64,000 bases of DNA from Desulfosporosinus fructosivorans (GTDB lineage Bacteria; Bacillota; Desulfitobacteriia; Desulfitobacteriales; Desulfitobacteriaceae), in the NCBI RefSeq assembly GCF_004766045.1, contig NZ_SPQQ01000002.1:62001-126000 (forward strand), given 5' to 3'. The translations under genes were made by a program, and so were the position numbers. Below, in pieces: positions 17,959-27,046 of the stretch. Every line of letters begins with the position of its first letter. Within the stretch, counting starts at the first letter, position 1. Below the pieces are notes generated by a model that was given only the letters and a program-made list of their open reading frames with translations, had not been told where the DNA came from and ran no database searches.

Positions 17959-18936
17959 CTAATTCTCTACTCCAAGTGATTCCCGCAACAGCTGCCAGGC
18001 CCCTAGTCGAAAGGTCGTTGTTAATACTCCCATGGATGCCATAATACAATCTCGATCTAACAACACAGCTATGCCTTCTTGAGGAAACATAGCATCGGTC
18101 TTCTTCATAATGCTTTGCTTCATTATTTCGAGACCATTTGGTAGCTGAGTGAGTGCCGCACCAGTTCCAACAATCCACCGAATCCCCTTTAAATCCCGAC
18201 CCTCAAGACTCGCAACATTGCCACTCACCCAATTATTTAATCGTCCACTATGCCTTTCTAGAGCAGTTGTTATTGCCGCATCAGTTAACTCCGCGCTAAG
18301 AGCCACCTCTTCGGGCGTCTCAGGCCTTAATTTTAATAATTTTTTCCAACCTTGGCCATGACGCTCCTTGATGTTATTTTCGCCTATTAATTTCACTAAA
18401 GTCAAGGCATTGCTAAAAATACCAAGGTCTTCTTCAATCGTTTGATACGCTATTGGCTCCAACTTCAGGTTTGATTTTGATTTCTGATGTATATCATTCC
18501 GTGAAGTTATCGAGTATACCGCCGTCGATGCCCCTTCAACAGCAATAACTAGGACATCTCCTACTTCTTCATAAATGAGTTGGGCAGCTTGCGTGATTGC
18601 TCCTGGAGTTGTCAGAATCCTATCCTGGACAAAATGCCATATTTCATGAATGCCCAAAGAATCTGGAGAATATTGAACATTGCCCTTCTGAACAGCGCCT
18701 TGCGATGATAGCGAACTCGTCGCATAAAAAGGAATTTTGCCTAAAGAACTTACCGGTCCGATATTTTTTTCTAATGCAGTAACCGCAAATCGCAATCCAA
18801 TTCCGATATCCCCATTGCGTAATGTTGTCCGAGAAATTCCCTGCCCAAGTAACAGGGGATTTTCCGCATCTAAATCACCAAAGGCATTCACTACCGTCAT
18901 CTCACTTCCAATTTCGGCGACTAAAACCTTTTGCAT
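17959..18936 (-). CDS. GlmL/MutL-like ASKHA protein, internally shortened
   Basis: 325 residues. Both ends align with GlmL (MutL), the putative reactivating ATPase of glutamate mutase. The N-terminus has VLVAEIGSEMTVVNAFGD, NPLLLGQG and IGIGLRFAVTALEKNIG. The C-terminal half has TTPGAITQAAQLIYEEVGD, RWIVGTGAALT, and DRDCIMASMGVL. The roughly 140 residues that normally follow the ATSSAAGGL motif are missing: here ATSSLSS runs almost directly into the TPGA segment. The usual DIGGATTD loop reads AVEGASTAV, losing the acidic residues. Loss of ATPase function is likely. The ATG at 18936 has GAGGGAG upstream; an upstream TTG/ATG extension to 19026 is unlikely. No mutase gene is nearby. Confidence 0.75.
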   Translation of the reverse strand: MQKVLVAEIGSEMTVVNAFGDLDAENPLLLGQGISRTTLRNGDIGIGLRFAVTALEKNIGPVSSLGKIPFYATSSLSSQGAVQKGNVQYSPDSLGIHEIWHFVQDRILTTPGAITQAAQLIYEEVGDVLVIAVEGASTAVYSITSRNDIHQKSKSNLKLEPIAYQTIEEDLGIFSNALTLVKLIGENNIKERHGQGWKKLLKLRPETPEEVALSAELTDAAITTALERHSGRLNNWVSGNVASLEGRDLKGIRWIVGTGAALTQLPNGLEIMKQSIMKKTDAMFPQEGIAVLLDRDCIMASMGVLTTTFRLGAWQLLRESLGVEN

Positions 18937-19114
18937 AAGTTTACTCCCTCTCTTTGACAATATCTTAGTATTATCGTTCCCTGAAAGAAGAAAAGTTTGC
19001 AGAGGAATTACTAAATCCTCCTCCACCTACTTATCTACACTCAGCGGAGGGGCACATTAGCTGTAACACTTATATCCTGTCGTTCATAAACTGCCCAGAG
19101 GTGGTGAAACGACA

Positions 19115-19288
19115 GTGTTATTGCTTTGCCCAAATTGTCAGCGGATGGACCACTTAAGTAAGTGGATCCAATACACGGCTGAAACCCTTAAAATACATAT
19201 CATTTCAGCCGCGAAGAGTCATGTCTATGTCTGCCCGAAATGCCTAAATGCTTCCCCTAGCGCAAGTCTTCCGTACATTAACCATTAG
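19115..19288 (+). CDS. small CxxC-CxxC zinc-ribbon-like protein
   Basis: 57 residues from a GTG start, eight bases after an AGAGGTGGTG ribosome site. It has two CxxC knuckles, CPNC (residues 5-8) and CPKC (residues 40-43), separated by 31 residues and expected to bind one zinc. The spacing and good start argue for a real gene on the strand opposite to its neighbours. No family recognised; function unknown. Confidence 0.5.
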   Translation: MLLLCPNCQRMDHLSKWIQYTAETLKIHIISAAKSHVYVCPKCLNASPSASLPYINH

Positions 19289-19344
19289 GTTCAAAGAATA
19301 CCTAAATTCAATCCAGCGGTCAAAGGGAAGCGATCCACCAACAA

Positions 19345-19379
19345 AAAGCAACTCAGCATTTAAATAGCTGAGTTGCTTT
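19345..19379. terminator. bidirectional terminator
   Basis: AAAGCAACTCAGC (19345-19357) pairs with GCTGAGTTGCTTT (19367-19379), with a T-run on the minus strand. It ends the YjgB-like lipoprotein gene and may also stop the small plus-strand gene. Confidence 0.8.
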
Positions 19380-19384
19380 AATGT

Positions 19385-20044
19385 CTACCATTGTCGACCG
19401 GGGTCGTCCGCCATATTATTGACGGTGCCTCTAGGATAAAGAACGAGATAATGATCCATCATGGGGTTGGAATTAGTATTGGTCGGTTCTGGAAATACAA
19501 ATTCAATCTTAAACTCCGCCCCTGCAGTGTAACCGATGATTTCTTCTCCATTGACTTTCACATCATACGCAGGAGTTCCGTACACTTCTTTAGTTTTATT
19601 AAGGGAAAGGCTCTTCAATTGTTTATCAAATGAACGAACATCAAAGATTTGTGAACCTTTGTTGAAACCGAAAACCATTTCATGCATTGCATAGGTCGCA
19701 TAGCTTCCTTTGGCAGTTGCTACCCATTCAGTTTTATCCGGCTCCCCCCATTTTTTCTTTACATCTTCTATTGCGGTTGTCTTTGCAGGGAAATCACTGT
19801 TAATTACTTTCCCTTGCTCCGCCAATTTCCGCATATTTAATAATAGCTCTCGAGCAGTATCTGGGGGTTGTTCTGATGACGATGGGGGTGTAGTTTCTGA
19901 GGATGGAGTCGTTGGAGATGTCGAATCCGGTTGCAAGGGTGGAGACTGTGTACTCGATGGCGAACATCCGACAGTAAGAGTAAGAGTAAGAGCGAGTGTT
20001 GCAATTATCCACTTTAAGGCAAGTTTATTAGCTGGTTTGAACAT
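19385..20044 (-). CDS. YjgB-family (DUF4309) lipoprotein
   Basis: 219 residues. Lipoprotein signal with lipobox LTVGC (Cys near residue 27), followed by a Ser/Thr/Pro-rich linker and a DUF4309 domain (about residues 65-205). The domain contains AIEDVKKKWGEPDK, FGFNKGSQIFDVRSFD and a YGTPAYDVKVNGEEIIGY repeat-like half. Bacillus YjgB relatives are uncharacterised membrane-surface proteins. AGGGGAA lies upstream of the ATG. It follows the 104-residue gene by 18 bases, probably in one transcript. Confidence 0.82.
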   Translation of the reverse strand: MFKPANKLALKWIIATLALTLTLTVGCSPSSTQSPPLQPDSTSPTTPSSETTPPSSSEQPPDTARELLLNMRKLAEQGKVINSDFPAKTTAIEDVKKKWGEPDKTEWVATAKGSYATYAMHEMVFGFNKGSQIFDVRSFDKQLKSLSLNKTKEVYGTPAYDVKVNGEEIIGYTAGAEFKIEFVFPEPTNTNSNPMMDHYLVLYPRGTVNNMADDPGRQW

Positions 20045-20062
20045 GATAAATTCTATTCCCCT

Positions 20063-20377
20063 TCATTTTTTCCCGATAGGAAGTAAACGTTTTAGTCCAA
20101 CAGCTGCAGCTCCGAGAACGGTTGTTGCGCCAAGTGTATAAACCAACATACGAAGTATCGAGGATCTATTGGCTTCATTCTCACCTTTCTCACCTGAAGC
20201 AACATTTACTGGCGCGTTGGCAACCCCATCAGTTACAGTCGAAGTCCCCAATGTAACAAACTGCTGGCCTTGGACCATATCTTTGCCAAATATCTTATAA
20301 AGATACTCAGCACTGGTTTCGTTATAGGGTTCAATACCGATCTCAAGAAAATTACTTATCGGCCCAGTATGAGTCAC
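20063..20377 (-). CDS. hypothetical protein with C-terminal membrane anchor
   Basis: About 104 residues: a polar region (THTGPISNFLEIGIEP, YLYKIFGKDM), a Ser/Asn/Glu-rich stretch, then one C-terminal helix (LVYTLGATTVLGAAAVGL) and a basic tail (KRLLPIGKK). This is a tail-anchored arrangement. I do not recognise a family. The GTG at 20377 has GGAGGG seven bases upstream; a TTG at 20392 overlaps that site. A strong ribosome site driving only an AUG-UAA lies about 50 bases upstream (see findings). Confidence 0.6.
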   Translation of the reverse strand: MTHTGPISNFLEIGIEPYNETSAEYLYKIFGKDMVQGQQFVTLGTSTVTDGVANAPVNVASGEKGENEANRSSILRMLVYTLGATTVLGAAAVGLKRLLPIGKK

Positions 20378-20537
20378 TAAATAACCCTCCACAATTTACC
20401 CAAATAGATTTTGGACATTCGTTTACATTGTTACTTCCTCCTACACTTATAGACGAGAAAGAAGCGTAATTCTGACGGTTTTACTCCGCAAAACAAAACG
20501 CCCCTTACATTTCTGAAGTGATGCAAATTCTTAATTC

Positions 20538-21716
20538 CTATTGGGGCAGTTTTTTGCGAAGTAAGGCAAAGTACATAACCAAGGCTAACAAAGCAAAAAT
20601 AGCTGAGCAGCCATACATGTATTCGTAGCCCATTTTTTGAGCTAAGAAGCCGAGCGTAACTGCACCAAGCCCAATGCCTAGGTCCATAGCCACTGCAAAC
20701 GTTGCGTTGGCCGCACCCCTACGTTCGGGTGGGGATAAAGATATGACCAAGGCGTTTAAAATTGGCTGTACTGTTCCAAAACCAAGGCCGTAAACAACTC
20801 CCACAAGAAGAAACATTGGCAAGGAAGATGCCTTAACCAGTATAAGAAGAGCTGTAGCTATCATTAATATTCCGGGGACTAGAAATTTTCGGGCACCATA
20901 TCGGTCTGCCAATTTCCCTATTATCGGACGACCTAACAATAATACGAGAGCATATACCGTGAAAAATATCCCAATGTTTTCAACGCCTCGGTAGGCTGCA
21001 TACGAAGGTAAAAAGCTTACTATGCCACCATAGGTTAGGGTGATAAAGAACAAAACCAAAGCCGGAGGTATCGCGGTCTTTTCTAAGATTACACCTTTTA
21101 CTAGAGGGACTTTGACTTCATCTTGAACTTTACGAGGTATTTCATAATTAATAAAAAACGAGCCGACCAATCCCAGGGCGGCAAGGATTGCCGATCCTGT
21201 AAATAAGACTGAGTAACTTCTGTACTCCACTAGATATAGCCCTAAAGCTGGTCCAAGAGACATCGCGATGGTGGCCGAAATTCCATAGTACCCCATTCCT
21301 TCAGATCGCCTGACAGCCGGTATTACGTCTGAAGCTATTGTTCCTGTGGCAGTAGTAGATGCCCCCCATCCAATACCGTGAACTACTCTTAGAACTAGTA
21401 AAGTAATGATTGAGAAGACAAGGTTATAAGCAAGTGCTGAAATAAAGAAAATGCCAACTCCGATGATGAGAATTAGTTTTCTTCCCTTCCGATCAAGCAA
21501 GTTACCAAACCAAGGGCGTACCAAAACCGCTGAGAGGGTAAAAACGGCGACAATTGTTCCAGCTACAGTCTCGTTACCTCCGAGCGTCTGAGCATACAAA
21601 GGGAGGGTTGGCAGTAGCATATACATTGATAAAAACATTAAAAATGATACAAGCATTATTAAAAAGAAAGTTTTGTTCCAAATCCGGCCTTCAGGTACGG
21701 GATTAGCATTGAGCAT
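20538..21716 (-). CDS. MFS transporter
   Basis: 392 residues, twelve hydrophobic helices. The conserved loop motif GNLLDRKGRKLI follows TM2, TM4 has LRVVHGIGWGAS, and the second-half copy of the loop reads GKLADRYGARKFL. This fits drug-exporter (DHA1, YwoG-like) carriers. Substrate unknown. ATG preceded by GAGGGGG. A MarR gene lies 390 bases upstream on the same strand and could control it (inference). Confidence 0.88.
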   Translation of the reverse strand: MLNANPVPEGRIWNKTFFLIMLVSFLMFLSMYMLLPTLPLYAQTLGGNETVAGTIVAVFTLSAVLVRPWFGNLLDRKGRKLILIIGVGIFFISALAYNLVFSIITLLVLRVVHGIGWGASTTATGTIASDVIPAVRRSEGMGYYGISATIAMSLGPALGLYLVEYRSYSVLFTGSAILAALGLVGSFFINYEIPRKVQDEVKVPLVKGVILEKTAIPPALVLFFITLTYGGIVSFLPSYAAYRGVENIGIFFTVYALVLLLGRPIIGKLADRYGARKFLVPGILMIATALLILVKASSLPMFLLVGVVYGLGFGTVQPILNALVISLSPPERRGAANATFAVAMDLGIGLGAVTLGFLAQKMGYEYMYGCSAIFALLALVMYFALLRKKLPQ

Positions 21717-22108
21717 TTCGTAACCCCCTCAATATACTTATCTATTTTCCGGAAAAACTCTACCCTGCATTTGTAATCCTAGTCATTTAGTCGTGGAACT
21801 CCACTTCTACGAGGGGGATTAATAACCAAATCGGAATTATCACTTCTTCTACTTCCGAAGTGATATCTCCTTCTCTAGGATGCATCATCTCTGGTGATAT
21901 ACAGTACATTCAACAACATATCCCCTCTTCGCTAAGTTATACGTACCCCATCCTTGCAAGTAGGGAGAGCTAATCCGTGAATATTTGACAAATGATACTC
22001 GCATAGAAACAGCTTCATCCATTTTTAGAGATGAAGCATTAAATACTACTTATGAGTTCAGGCGCATATCAACTTTCTCTACTATGAGTAGCTTCAACTT
22101 TTCTCTAC
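21717..22108. other. intergenic region with hairpins
   Basis: Upstream region of the MFS gene. ATCACTTC (near 21840) pairs with GAAGTGAT (near 21860). A stem GCTTCATC / GATGAAGC (about 22010-22036) probably terminates the MarR gene. Near 22066-22108 a 25-base motif with CTACT-AGTAG symmetry occurs twice imperfectly, the second copy overlapping the MarR stop. These could be binding sites. Confidence 0.4.
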
Positions 22109-22552
22109 TTATAGTAGTTTCTCAATTGAGATAGATAAGATATTTAATGTACGCACAAGTTCTAAATATTCATCTCTGTTTAAATCAGATATGCAAGCCA
22201 TATTTGCACTATCTGAAATATTGATGAGTTGTTCCAGGACACTTTCACCCAACTCTGTAAGGGTTACGCTATAAATCCGGCGGTCATTTAGATCAATGTT
22301 TCTAGCAGCATATCCTTTTTTCACTAATAAGTCCAAAATCCTTGTTACGTTTGTTTTATCTTTAAGGCATGCTCGCGCTAAGTCGGTTTGTGATACTCCA
22401 GGATTATGATACACCGCATTAAGAATTGCCCATTGTTCTGTTGTAATGTTTAATTCATTGTCTTTTATTAACTTAGTAAAATAGGATTTCATATAGTAGT
22501 TTGTCTTAGCAACTATAAACCCTAAAGAATTTTCTATATTAAAATCTTTCAT
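22109..22552 (-). CDS. MarR-family transcriptional regulator
   Basis: 147 residues with the MarR winged helix: LNITTEQWAILNAVYHNPGVSQTDLARACLKDKTNVTRILDLLVKKGYAARN in outline, and the wing DLNDRRIYSVTLTELG. A dimerising helix at each end. The ATG at 22552 has AAGGGG at good distance; an in-frame ATG at 22579 would put that site inside the gene. Candidate target is the downstream MFS gene. Confidence 0.9.
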   Translation of the reverse strand: MKDFNIENSLGFIVAKTNYYMKSYFTKLIKDNELNITTEQWAILNAVYHNPGVSQTDLARACLKDKTNVTRILDLLVKKGYAARNIDLNDRRIYSVTLTELGESVLEQLINISDSANMACISDLNRDEYLELVRTLNILSISIEKLL

Positions 22553-22676
22553 AGTTTCCCCTTCTTCATCGATACCCATCTAAAGATAATAGCATGAATA
22601 TTAAGTAGTTCATACTTTGTTCTCCAAATCTTATCCCCTTTTAAAAAGCAAGGGGCAGTACCCTTGCTCCACTGAG

Positions 22677-23393
22677 TTAGATCCTTTCTGCAATTTTCAG
22701 CCACGTTTCTTTTGTTAAAAAGCTTTCTTCCACTTGCTCTTCTAACTCTAAAAAGCGCTTATATGGGATGCTGAAGGAGAGGATATCTTTGTCGATAAAC
22801 TTGCGTGCCGAGGGATCGGTTAGTCCAATAAAGCACTTAGGATTCTCTGCCTCCACTTGATCTAGCGCATACAATATGGACTGATGACAACCAGCTCCAA
22901 AGTCTACTTTAACATTATCTTGGGTCGGTTTATCGTAATTGACAAACCACATCAGAGCGGAAATTTGGTCAGGATTGGCTAAAATAATGATTATCTCAGG
23001 TATTTCACCTTCTACTAATTCTACCAAAGGTTTAAAGACAATATACGTTTTTGGAGAGACGACTGGTAAACCGGTTATAAATTTTGCTGCTAGCTCAGGA
23101 TTTTTTTTGTAAAATTCTCCCTCTTGTCCACCTACTCCACCAGTGGACAAAAAATACTCCATAAAACCCAATTCGAATTGTTTAAAGCCTAGACCCACTG
23201 CTCCGCCCCCACACCCAGAGGTTTTTGAATCGAACACTACGCTCCGCCCCTTACTTGCGGCATTTAACATTGATGTAACACAGCCCCACTTTTCCTCCTT
23301 AAATTGTAGAGCTCCCTCAGGTTTTAAATCTGTGCGAAATACGGCAACAGGTTGGGTCTTAAGTTTAATGGCATTGGCGATCTTGCTTTTCAT
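22677..23393 (-). CDS. DUF169 family protein
   Basis: 238 residues. DUF169 features are the PVAVFRTD start, [17 protein letters not shown], a glycine/cysteine cluster [23 protein letters not shown], and [13 protein letters not shown]. Conserved cysteines suggest a metal or Fe-S site, but the family function is unknown; it is common in anaerobes and methanogens. ATG with AAGGAAG upstream. Single gene between intergenic repeats and the MarR gene. Confidence 0.85.
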   Translation of the reverse strand: MKSKIANAIKLKTQPVAVFRTDLKPEGALQFKEEKWGCVTSMLNAASKGRSVVFDSKTSGCGGGAVGLGFKQFELGFMEYFLSTGGVGGQEGEFYKKNPELAAKFITGLPVVSPKTYIVFKPLVELVEGEIPEIIIILANPDQISALMWFVNYDKPTQDNVKVDFGAGCHQSILYALDQVEAENPKCFIGLTDPSARKFIDKDILSFSIPYKRFLELEEQVEESFLTKETWLKIAERI

Positions 23394-23762
23394 TTTTACA
23401 CTTCCTTTAAATATTTTATGGTTATAACAATTATAGATATAGCAACTATTATTGTCAACAAATTTTATCAGACCCTGTTTTTAATCTCCTGCCCGGGCAT
23501 CATGGTAATAATCCTTCTTTAAAACAATTTTCCTTTTGAAATAGAGCTCGACGAGAACAATATTACGCCATTAGGAACTTCTTTTGGGATCACGGCTTCG
23601 GCGATAGTCTCTCCTACATCCGTTTGGAACTTCTTTTGGGGTAGCGACTTCAACTATACTTTATCCTACGCCGTTAGGTATTTCTTTTAGTACTAGGGCT
23701 TCGGCGATAGTCTCCTCTGGAAACTATCGCACTGGAGATTATCGTCACTGAAGTCACGATGT
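23394..23762. other. intergenic region with tandem repeats
   Basis: Upstream region of the DUF169 gene and 3' flank of the rph-like gene. The three-unit repeat listed separately occupies most of it. No ORF was recognised. Confidence 0.6.
23565..23718. repeat. three tandem imperfect ~51-bp repeats
   Basis: Units at 23565-23615, 23616-23667 and 23668-23718 share the skeleton 'ACGCCGTTAGG-A-TTCTTTT' and 'GGCTTCGGCGATAGTCTC'; units 1 and 3 are closest. A further piece (ACTATCG-ACTGGAGA) follows to about 23750. A related copy lies at 47821-47911 between ilvC and leuA. Confidence 0.8.
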
Positions 23763-26450
23763 TTAATTATTGTTGAACGAGTCACTCGGTTCACTTAGTA
23801 TCTGAACGAACCCTTCTGTTCCATTTATTCGAATTAAGGAACCGTCTTTTATGATTTCCGTCGCTTTATCAATTCCCACTACAGCTGGAATGCCGTATTC
23901 ACGGGCAACCACCGAACCGTGAGTCATCGTCCCCCCGACTTCAGTAATGAGTCCTTTTATCGAGATAAACAAAGGGGTCCATCCTGGATCAGTATAGGGT
24001 GCGATTAAAATCTCCCCTGGATTGATCTTGGCGTCCTCTAGTCTGAGAACAACTCTAGCAATTCCTTCCACAATGCCTGCTGATACGGGTGTCCCGATGA
24101 GAGCGCCTGCAGGAGCCTGAACATCGCGTAGTTTGCCAGTGATGATCTCCCCTTCACTGGTCATAACGCGGGGAGGGGTCAATTTCTGATCTAACACATG
24201 TTGTTTTTCCCGCTCTTCTACAATTTCCTGAGCACCTCCTGAAAAACGGTTCTCTACCAAAGAAATGAGTTCTTCCATAGTAAAGTAGTATACATCCTGT
24301 TCACCTCGCAGGATTCCTTTCTGAACAAGGAGTCGTCCCTCTTCAAGAATAGCGCGTTTGTAAATATCCAAAAGCATTATCACGATAAATTTATGATTTT
24401 CACGCGTTCCCATCAGATTACGGTACAGTTTAATCAACCGGGATATGCTTCTTTTTTCGAAGTAACTAAACTGGGAAAGAATTTCTTTGGCTGCTTGGTC
24501 CGCCTCAATTTCACCCCGCTTGAATTTTTCTCTATGTTCCCCGAACGTGGTCGTTCGAATATTGCTGAGAATAGACGGTACAAGTTGGGTAGGATCCTCA
24601 TTCCATCTTGGCTTGGTAATATCAATTTCTCCTGAGCAACGCATACCATATTTATCTAGAAAAATTTCTAACTGCCGTTTAAATTCGAACCCACCACTAA
24701 CCCTAAGCAAATCTTCATAAAAACTCTCGATAGTTGCTCTTCCCAAATAATCAATGACTTCAGGATACTTTCTGGCAATATCGGTAAGGTCACCCAACTC
24801 CAGACCAAGCTCGCCTGTAACATTGCCCGGCAGAGATTTATTCAATTGACTTAACAAATAAGCTCCTTGCTTATCTCCCACCTTTTTACTCAGTTTCTTA
24901 GCCAGCGATCCCGATGCCAAAATTCCTGTAATTGGATAAGCTACAATTTTAGCCAGCACATTCGGAAACATAGTTTCCATACTTTGATGTATCACTCGGA
25001 GCCGATCTGCCCCTGATGTGTCCATTATATTCTTCTCATGTTCTTTCACTATTTTTTTCATTATGGAAGCAACATGAATTCTAGCTTTACTGGGATCTCC
25101 CACTAGCAAGCTGCTTCGAACTTTTATGAGTATCGGAATAACAATTGGAGCTATTTTGCGGACCACCCGGAACACTTCTTTTTTAGGGAAGGATTGATTG
25201 CGAAACTCTTCGCGCTGTATTACTTCTGACATGGCAGATGCCATTAACTCATCCATACCCTTAAACACTTTAAGCAACATATTGCGCGAAGGTTTTAACA
25301 AAAGAGGTCCTGTAACATCGGCAAAGGCTCTTCCGCCTGCAGCAAGTAAAAAACCAGGACCTGAAGAAGCAGGATCTTTTTTAATAAAATTCGGCAAATA
25401 ACTCAATAGCGATATGGCTAAAGGCTTCATAGCATCGGTCATCACTTGGATATAGCTAAACGAGACATAGACATGCAATTTATCATCGGAAACTTTTGGC
25501 GCTGGGTGTAATGATGTAATGGGACGGCTCTGAAGAATAAATATTTCTCCGTCAGCCAACCCCCATTCAATGTCCTGCTCGGAACCATAATGGACTTCGA
25601 TTCTCTGACCAAGTTCGGCTAACTTGATAATGTTATGGTCCTCTAGGGCTTGTATTTCCTGTTTTTCAAGAGGAATATCTTGAGTGAACGTTCCACCTTC
25701 AGGGACCGAATAGATAGCTATTTTCTTTTTTGATATTTGTTTCTTAATGATTTTTCCCGAGCGGACCTGATATAAATCCGCTGTAACAATCCCAGATACG
25801 AGAGCTTCACCCAGCCCAAAGCTGGCATCAATAGAGATCGTTTTCCGATGCCCTGTAATGGGGTCTGCTGTAAACATGATTCCTGCTACTTCTGGAAAGA
25901 CCATCTGTTGAACCACAACCGAAAGAAACACTAAGCGATGGCCAAATCCGTTTTTAGCTCGATAGGAGATAGCCCGGTCCGCGAACAGCGAAGCCCAACA
26001 GTCTTGAACCGCTTGGAGCAATTGTTCTGGACCTAGGACATTTAAATACGTATCTTGTTGTCCAGCAAAAGAAGCCGTTGGTAAATCTTCGGCCGTTGCA
26101 CTGGAACGTACGGCATAAGCTTGGGCTTGTCCGGTAATATTCCAGGCCTCCAAAATGCTTGATCTTACTTCCTCCGGCAAACTGAGAGACTTTAGGTGCT
26201 CCCTGATGCGTTGTCCCAAGATACAGATTGGTTCTAGCTCATCAGCATTTATCCGATCGAGAAGATCGTAAAATTCACTCATTTGCGTACTTGTATCGAT
26301 AAATGTGCGATACGCTTCGGTTGTGACACAAAATCCTTGAGGAACCGGAAAACCGGCTTTCGTCATTTCTCCCAGATTTGCACCTTTGCCTCCAACGTAA
26401 GCCAAATGCTGTTTGTCAATTTCCTTAAAGTATAAGACGTATTTTTGCAT
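23763..26450 (-). CDS. rph: rifamycin phosphotransferase (RPH)-family protein
   Basis: About 895 residues. An N-terminal ATP-grasp domain (VGGKGANLGEM, AYAVRSSATAEDLPTASFAGQ, MFTADPITGHRKTIS, DIEWGLADG..ILQSRPIT) is followed by a long middle domain (VMTDAMKP, YGMRCSGEIDITKPRW). The C-terminal swivelling His domain has GGTMTHGSVVAREYGIPAVVG, with the catalytic His in MTHG. The protein ends right after that domain, without the TIM barrel of PEP synthase. This is the RPH layout, in which ATP phosphorylates rifamycin. Start taken at ATG 26450 (AAGGGGG upstream); another ATG lies two codons earlier. A MarR gene sits immediately upstream. Activity on rifamycin itself is unproven. Confidence 0.82.
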   Translation of the reverse strand: MQKYVLYFKEIDKQHLAYVGGKGANLGEMTKAGFPVPQGFCVTTEAYRTFIDTSTQMSEFYDLLDRINADELEPICILGQRIREHLKSLSLPEEVRSSILEAWNITGQAQAYAVRSSATAEDLPTASFAGQQDTYLNVLGPEQLLQAVQDCWASLFADRAISYRAKNGFGHRLVFLSVVVQQMVFPEVAGIMFTADPITGHRKTISIDASFGLGEALVSGIVTADLYQVRSGKIIKKQISKKKIAIYSVPEGGTFTQDIPLEKQEIQALEDHNIIKLAELGQRIEVHYGSEQDIEWGLADGEIFILQSRPITSLHPAPKVSDDKLHVYVSFSYIQVMTDAMKPLAISLLSYLPNFIKKDPASSGPGFLLAAGGRAFADVTGPLLLKPSRNMLLKVFKGMDELMASAMSEVIQREEFRNQSFPKKEVFRVVRKIAPIVIPILIKVRSSLLVGDPSKARIHVASIMKKIVKEHEKNIMDTSGADRLRVIHQSMETMFPNVLAKIVAYPITGILASGSLAKKLSKKVGDKQGAYLLSQLNKSLPGNVTGELGLELGDLTDIARKYPEVIDYLGRATIESFYEDLLRVSGGFEFKRQLEIFLDKYGMRCSGEIDITKPRWNEDPTQLVPSILSNIRTTTFGEHREKFKRGEIEADQAAKEILSQFSYFEKRSISRLIKLYRNLMGTRENHKFIVIMLLDIYKRAILEEGRLLVQKGILRGEQDVYYFTMEELISLVENRFSGGAQEIVEEREKQHVLDQKLTPPRVMTSEGEIITGKLRDVQAPAGALIGTPVSAGIVEGIARVVLRLEDAKINPGEILIAPYTDPGWTPLFISIKGLITEVGGTMTHGSVVAREYGIPAVVGIDKATEIIKDGSLIRINGTEGFVQILSEPSDSFNNN

Positions 26451-26502
26451 ACTCATCCCCCTTTGCTTTATCTAATAAGCCGTAACAGTCCTACCATGAA
26501 AA

Positions 26503-26958
26503 TTATTCTTCCTCAATCATTCTGCTGATGAGTGTCTTCATATTGTTGATGGTTTCTTTAAACAAGGCCAGATCGTCTTTCGTGAATTTTTTCATACTTT
26601 TACTTAATGCTACTTTCAGTGTCTCTAAAAGTTTTTCAAAATAATCGCGTCCCTGCTCGGTTAGTTCGATATTTACTATTCGTCTGTCAACATCGTCAAA
26701 TTTTCTTCTAACAATATTTAACTCAACCAGTTTATCTACTAAAGTAGTAACATTCGGTTTGGAAACGGAAAGCAACCTGCCCAGATCACTCATGGAGCAA
26801 GGACCATAACTTCTTAAATTCTTCATTATTTGAAAATGAGGTCTGGATATTTCTTGATCCCTCAGAATATCGTCGCTTATTTTGAGAACTCTTTTACAGA
26901 ATACTGGTAGAACTGTGAACATCCCCTCTAGGATCTCATCGATATCTTTATTTTCCAT
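26503..26958 (-). CDS. MarR-family regulator of the rph-like gene
   Basis: 151 residues. Winged-helix core SRPHFQIMKNLRSYGPCSMSDLGRLLSVSKPNVTTLVDKL in outline; wing RKFDDVDRRIVNIELTEQG. GAGGAAG precedes the ATG. It lies 52 bases upstream of the rph-like gene, same strand, no terminator between, so they form an operon. A perfect inverted repeat directly after the -10 box suggests that it represses itself and rph until a ligand binds. Confidence 0.9.
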   Translation of the reverse strand: MENKDIDEILEGMFTVLPVFCKRVLKISDDILRDQEISRPHFQIMKNLRSYGPCSMSDLGRLLSVSKPNVTTLVDKLVELNIVRRKFDDVDRRIVNIELTEQGRDYFEKLLETLKVALSKSMKKFTKDDLALFKETINNMKTLISRMIEEE

Positions 26959-27017
26959 TGCTTTCTTCCTCTCACTGTTTTTTAACCGATTGAATCCTAA
27001 AGAAAAGGTTAATCATT

Positions 27018-27044
27018 ATAATAGTTATATATGTTAACTATTAT
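27018..27044. promoter_or_regulatory. MarR operator (perfect inverted repeat)
   Basis: ATAATAGTTA (27018-27027) and TAACTATTAT (27035-27044), 7-base spacer. It sits immediately downstream of the minus-strand -10 box, where a bound dimer would block initiation. Confidence 0.7.
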
Positions 27045-27046
27045 GC

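Noticed and set aside
19710-20141. 143-codon plus-strand frame
   Set aside because: Antisense to the YjgB lipoprotein; its Ser/Gly/Val repeats come from the Ser/Thr/Pro linker of that gene.
23763-26450. PEP synthase (ppsA)
   Set aside because: The C-terminal PEP/pyruvate-binding barrel is absent and the His domain is the last domain, as in RPH.
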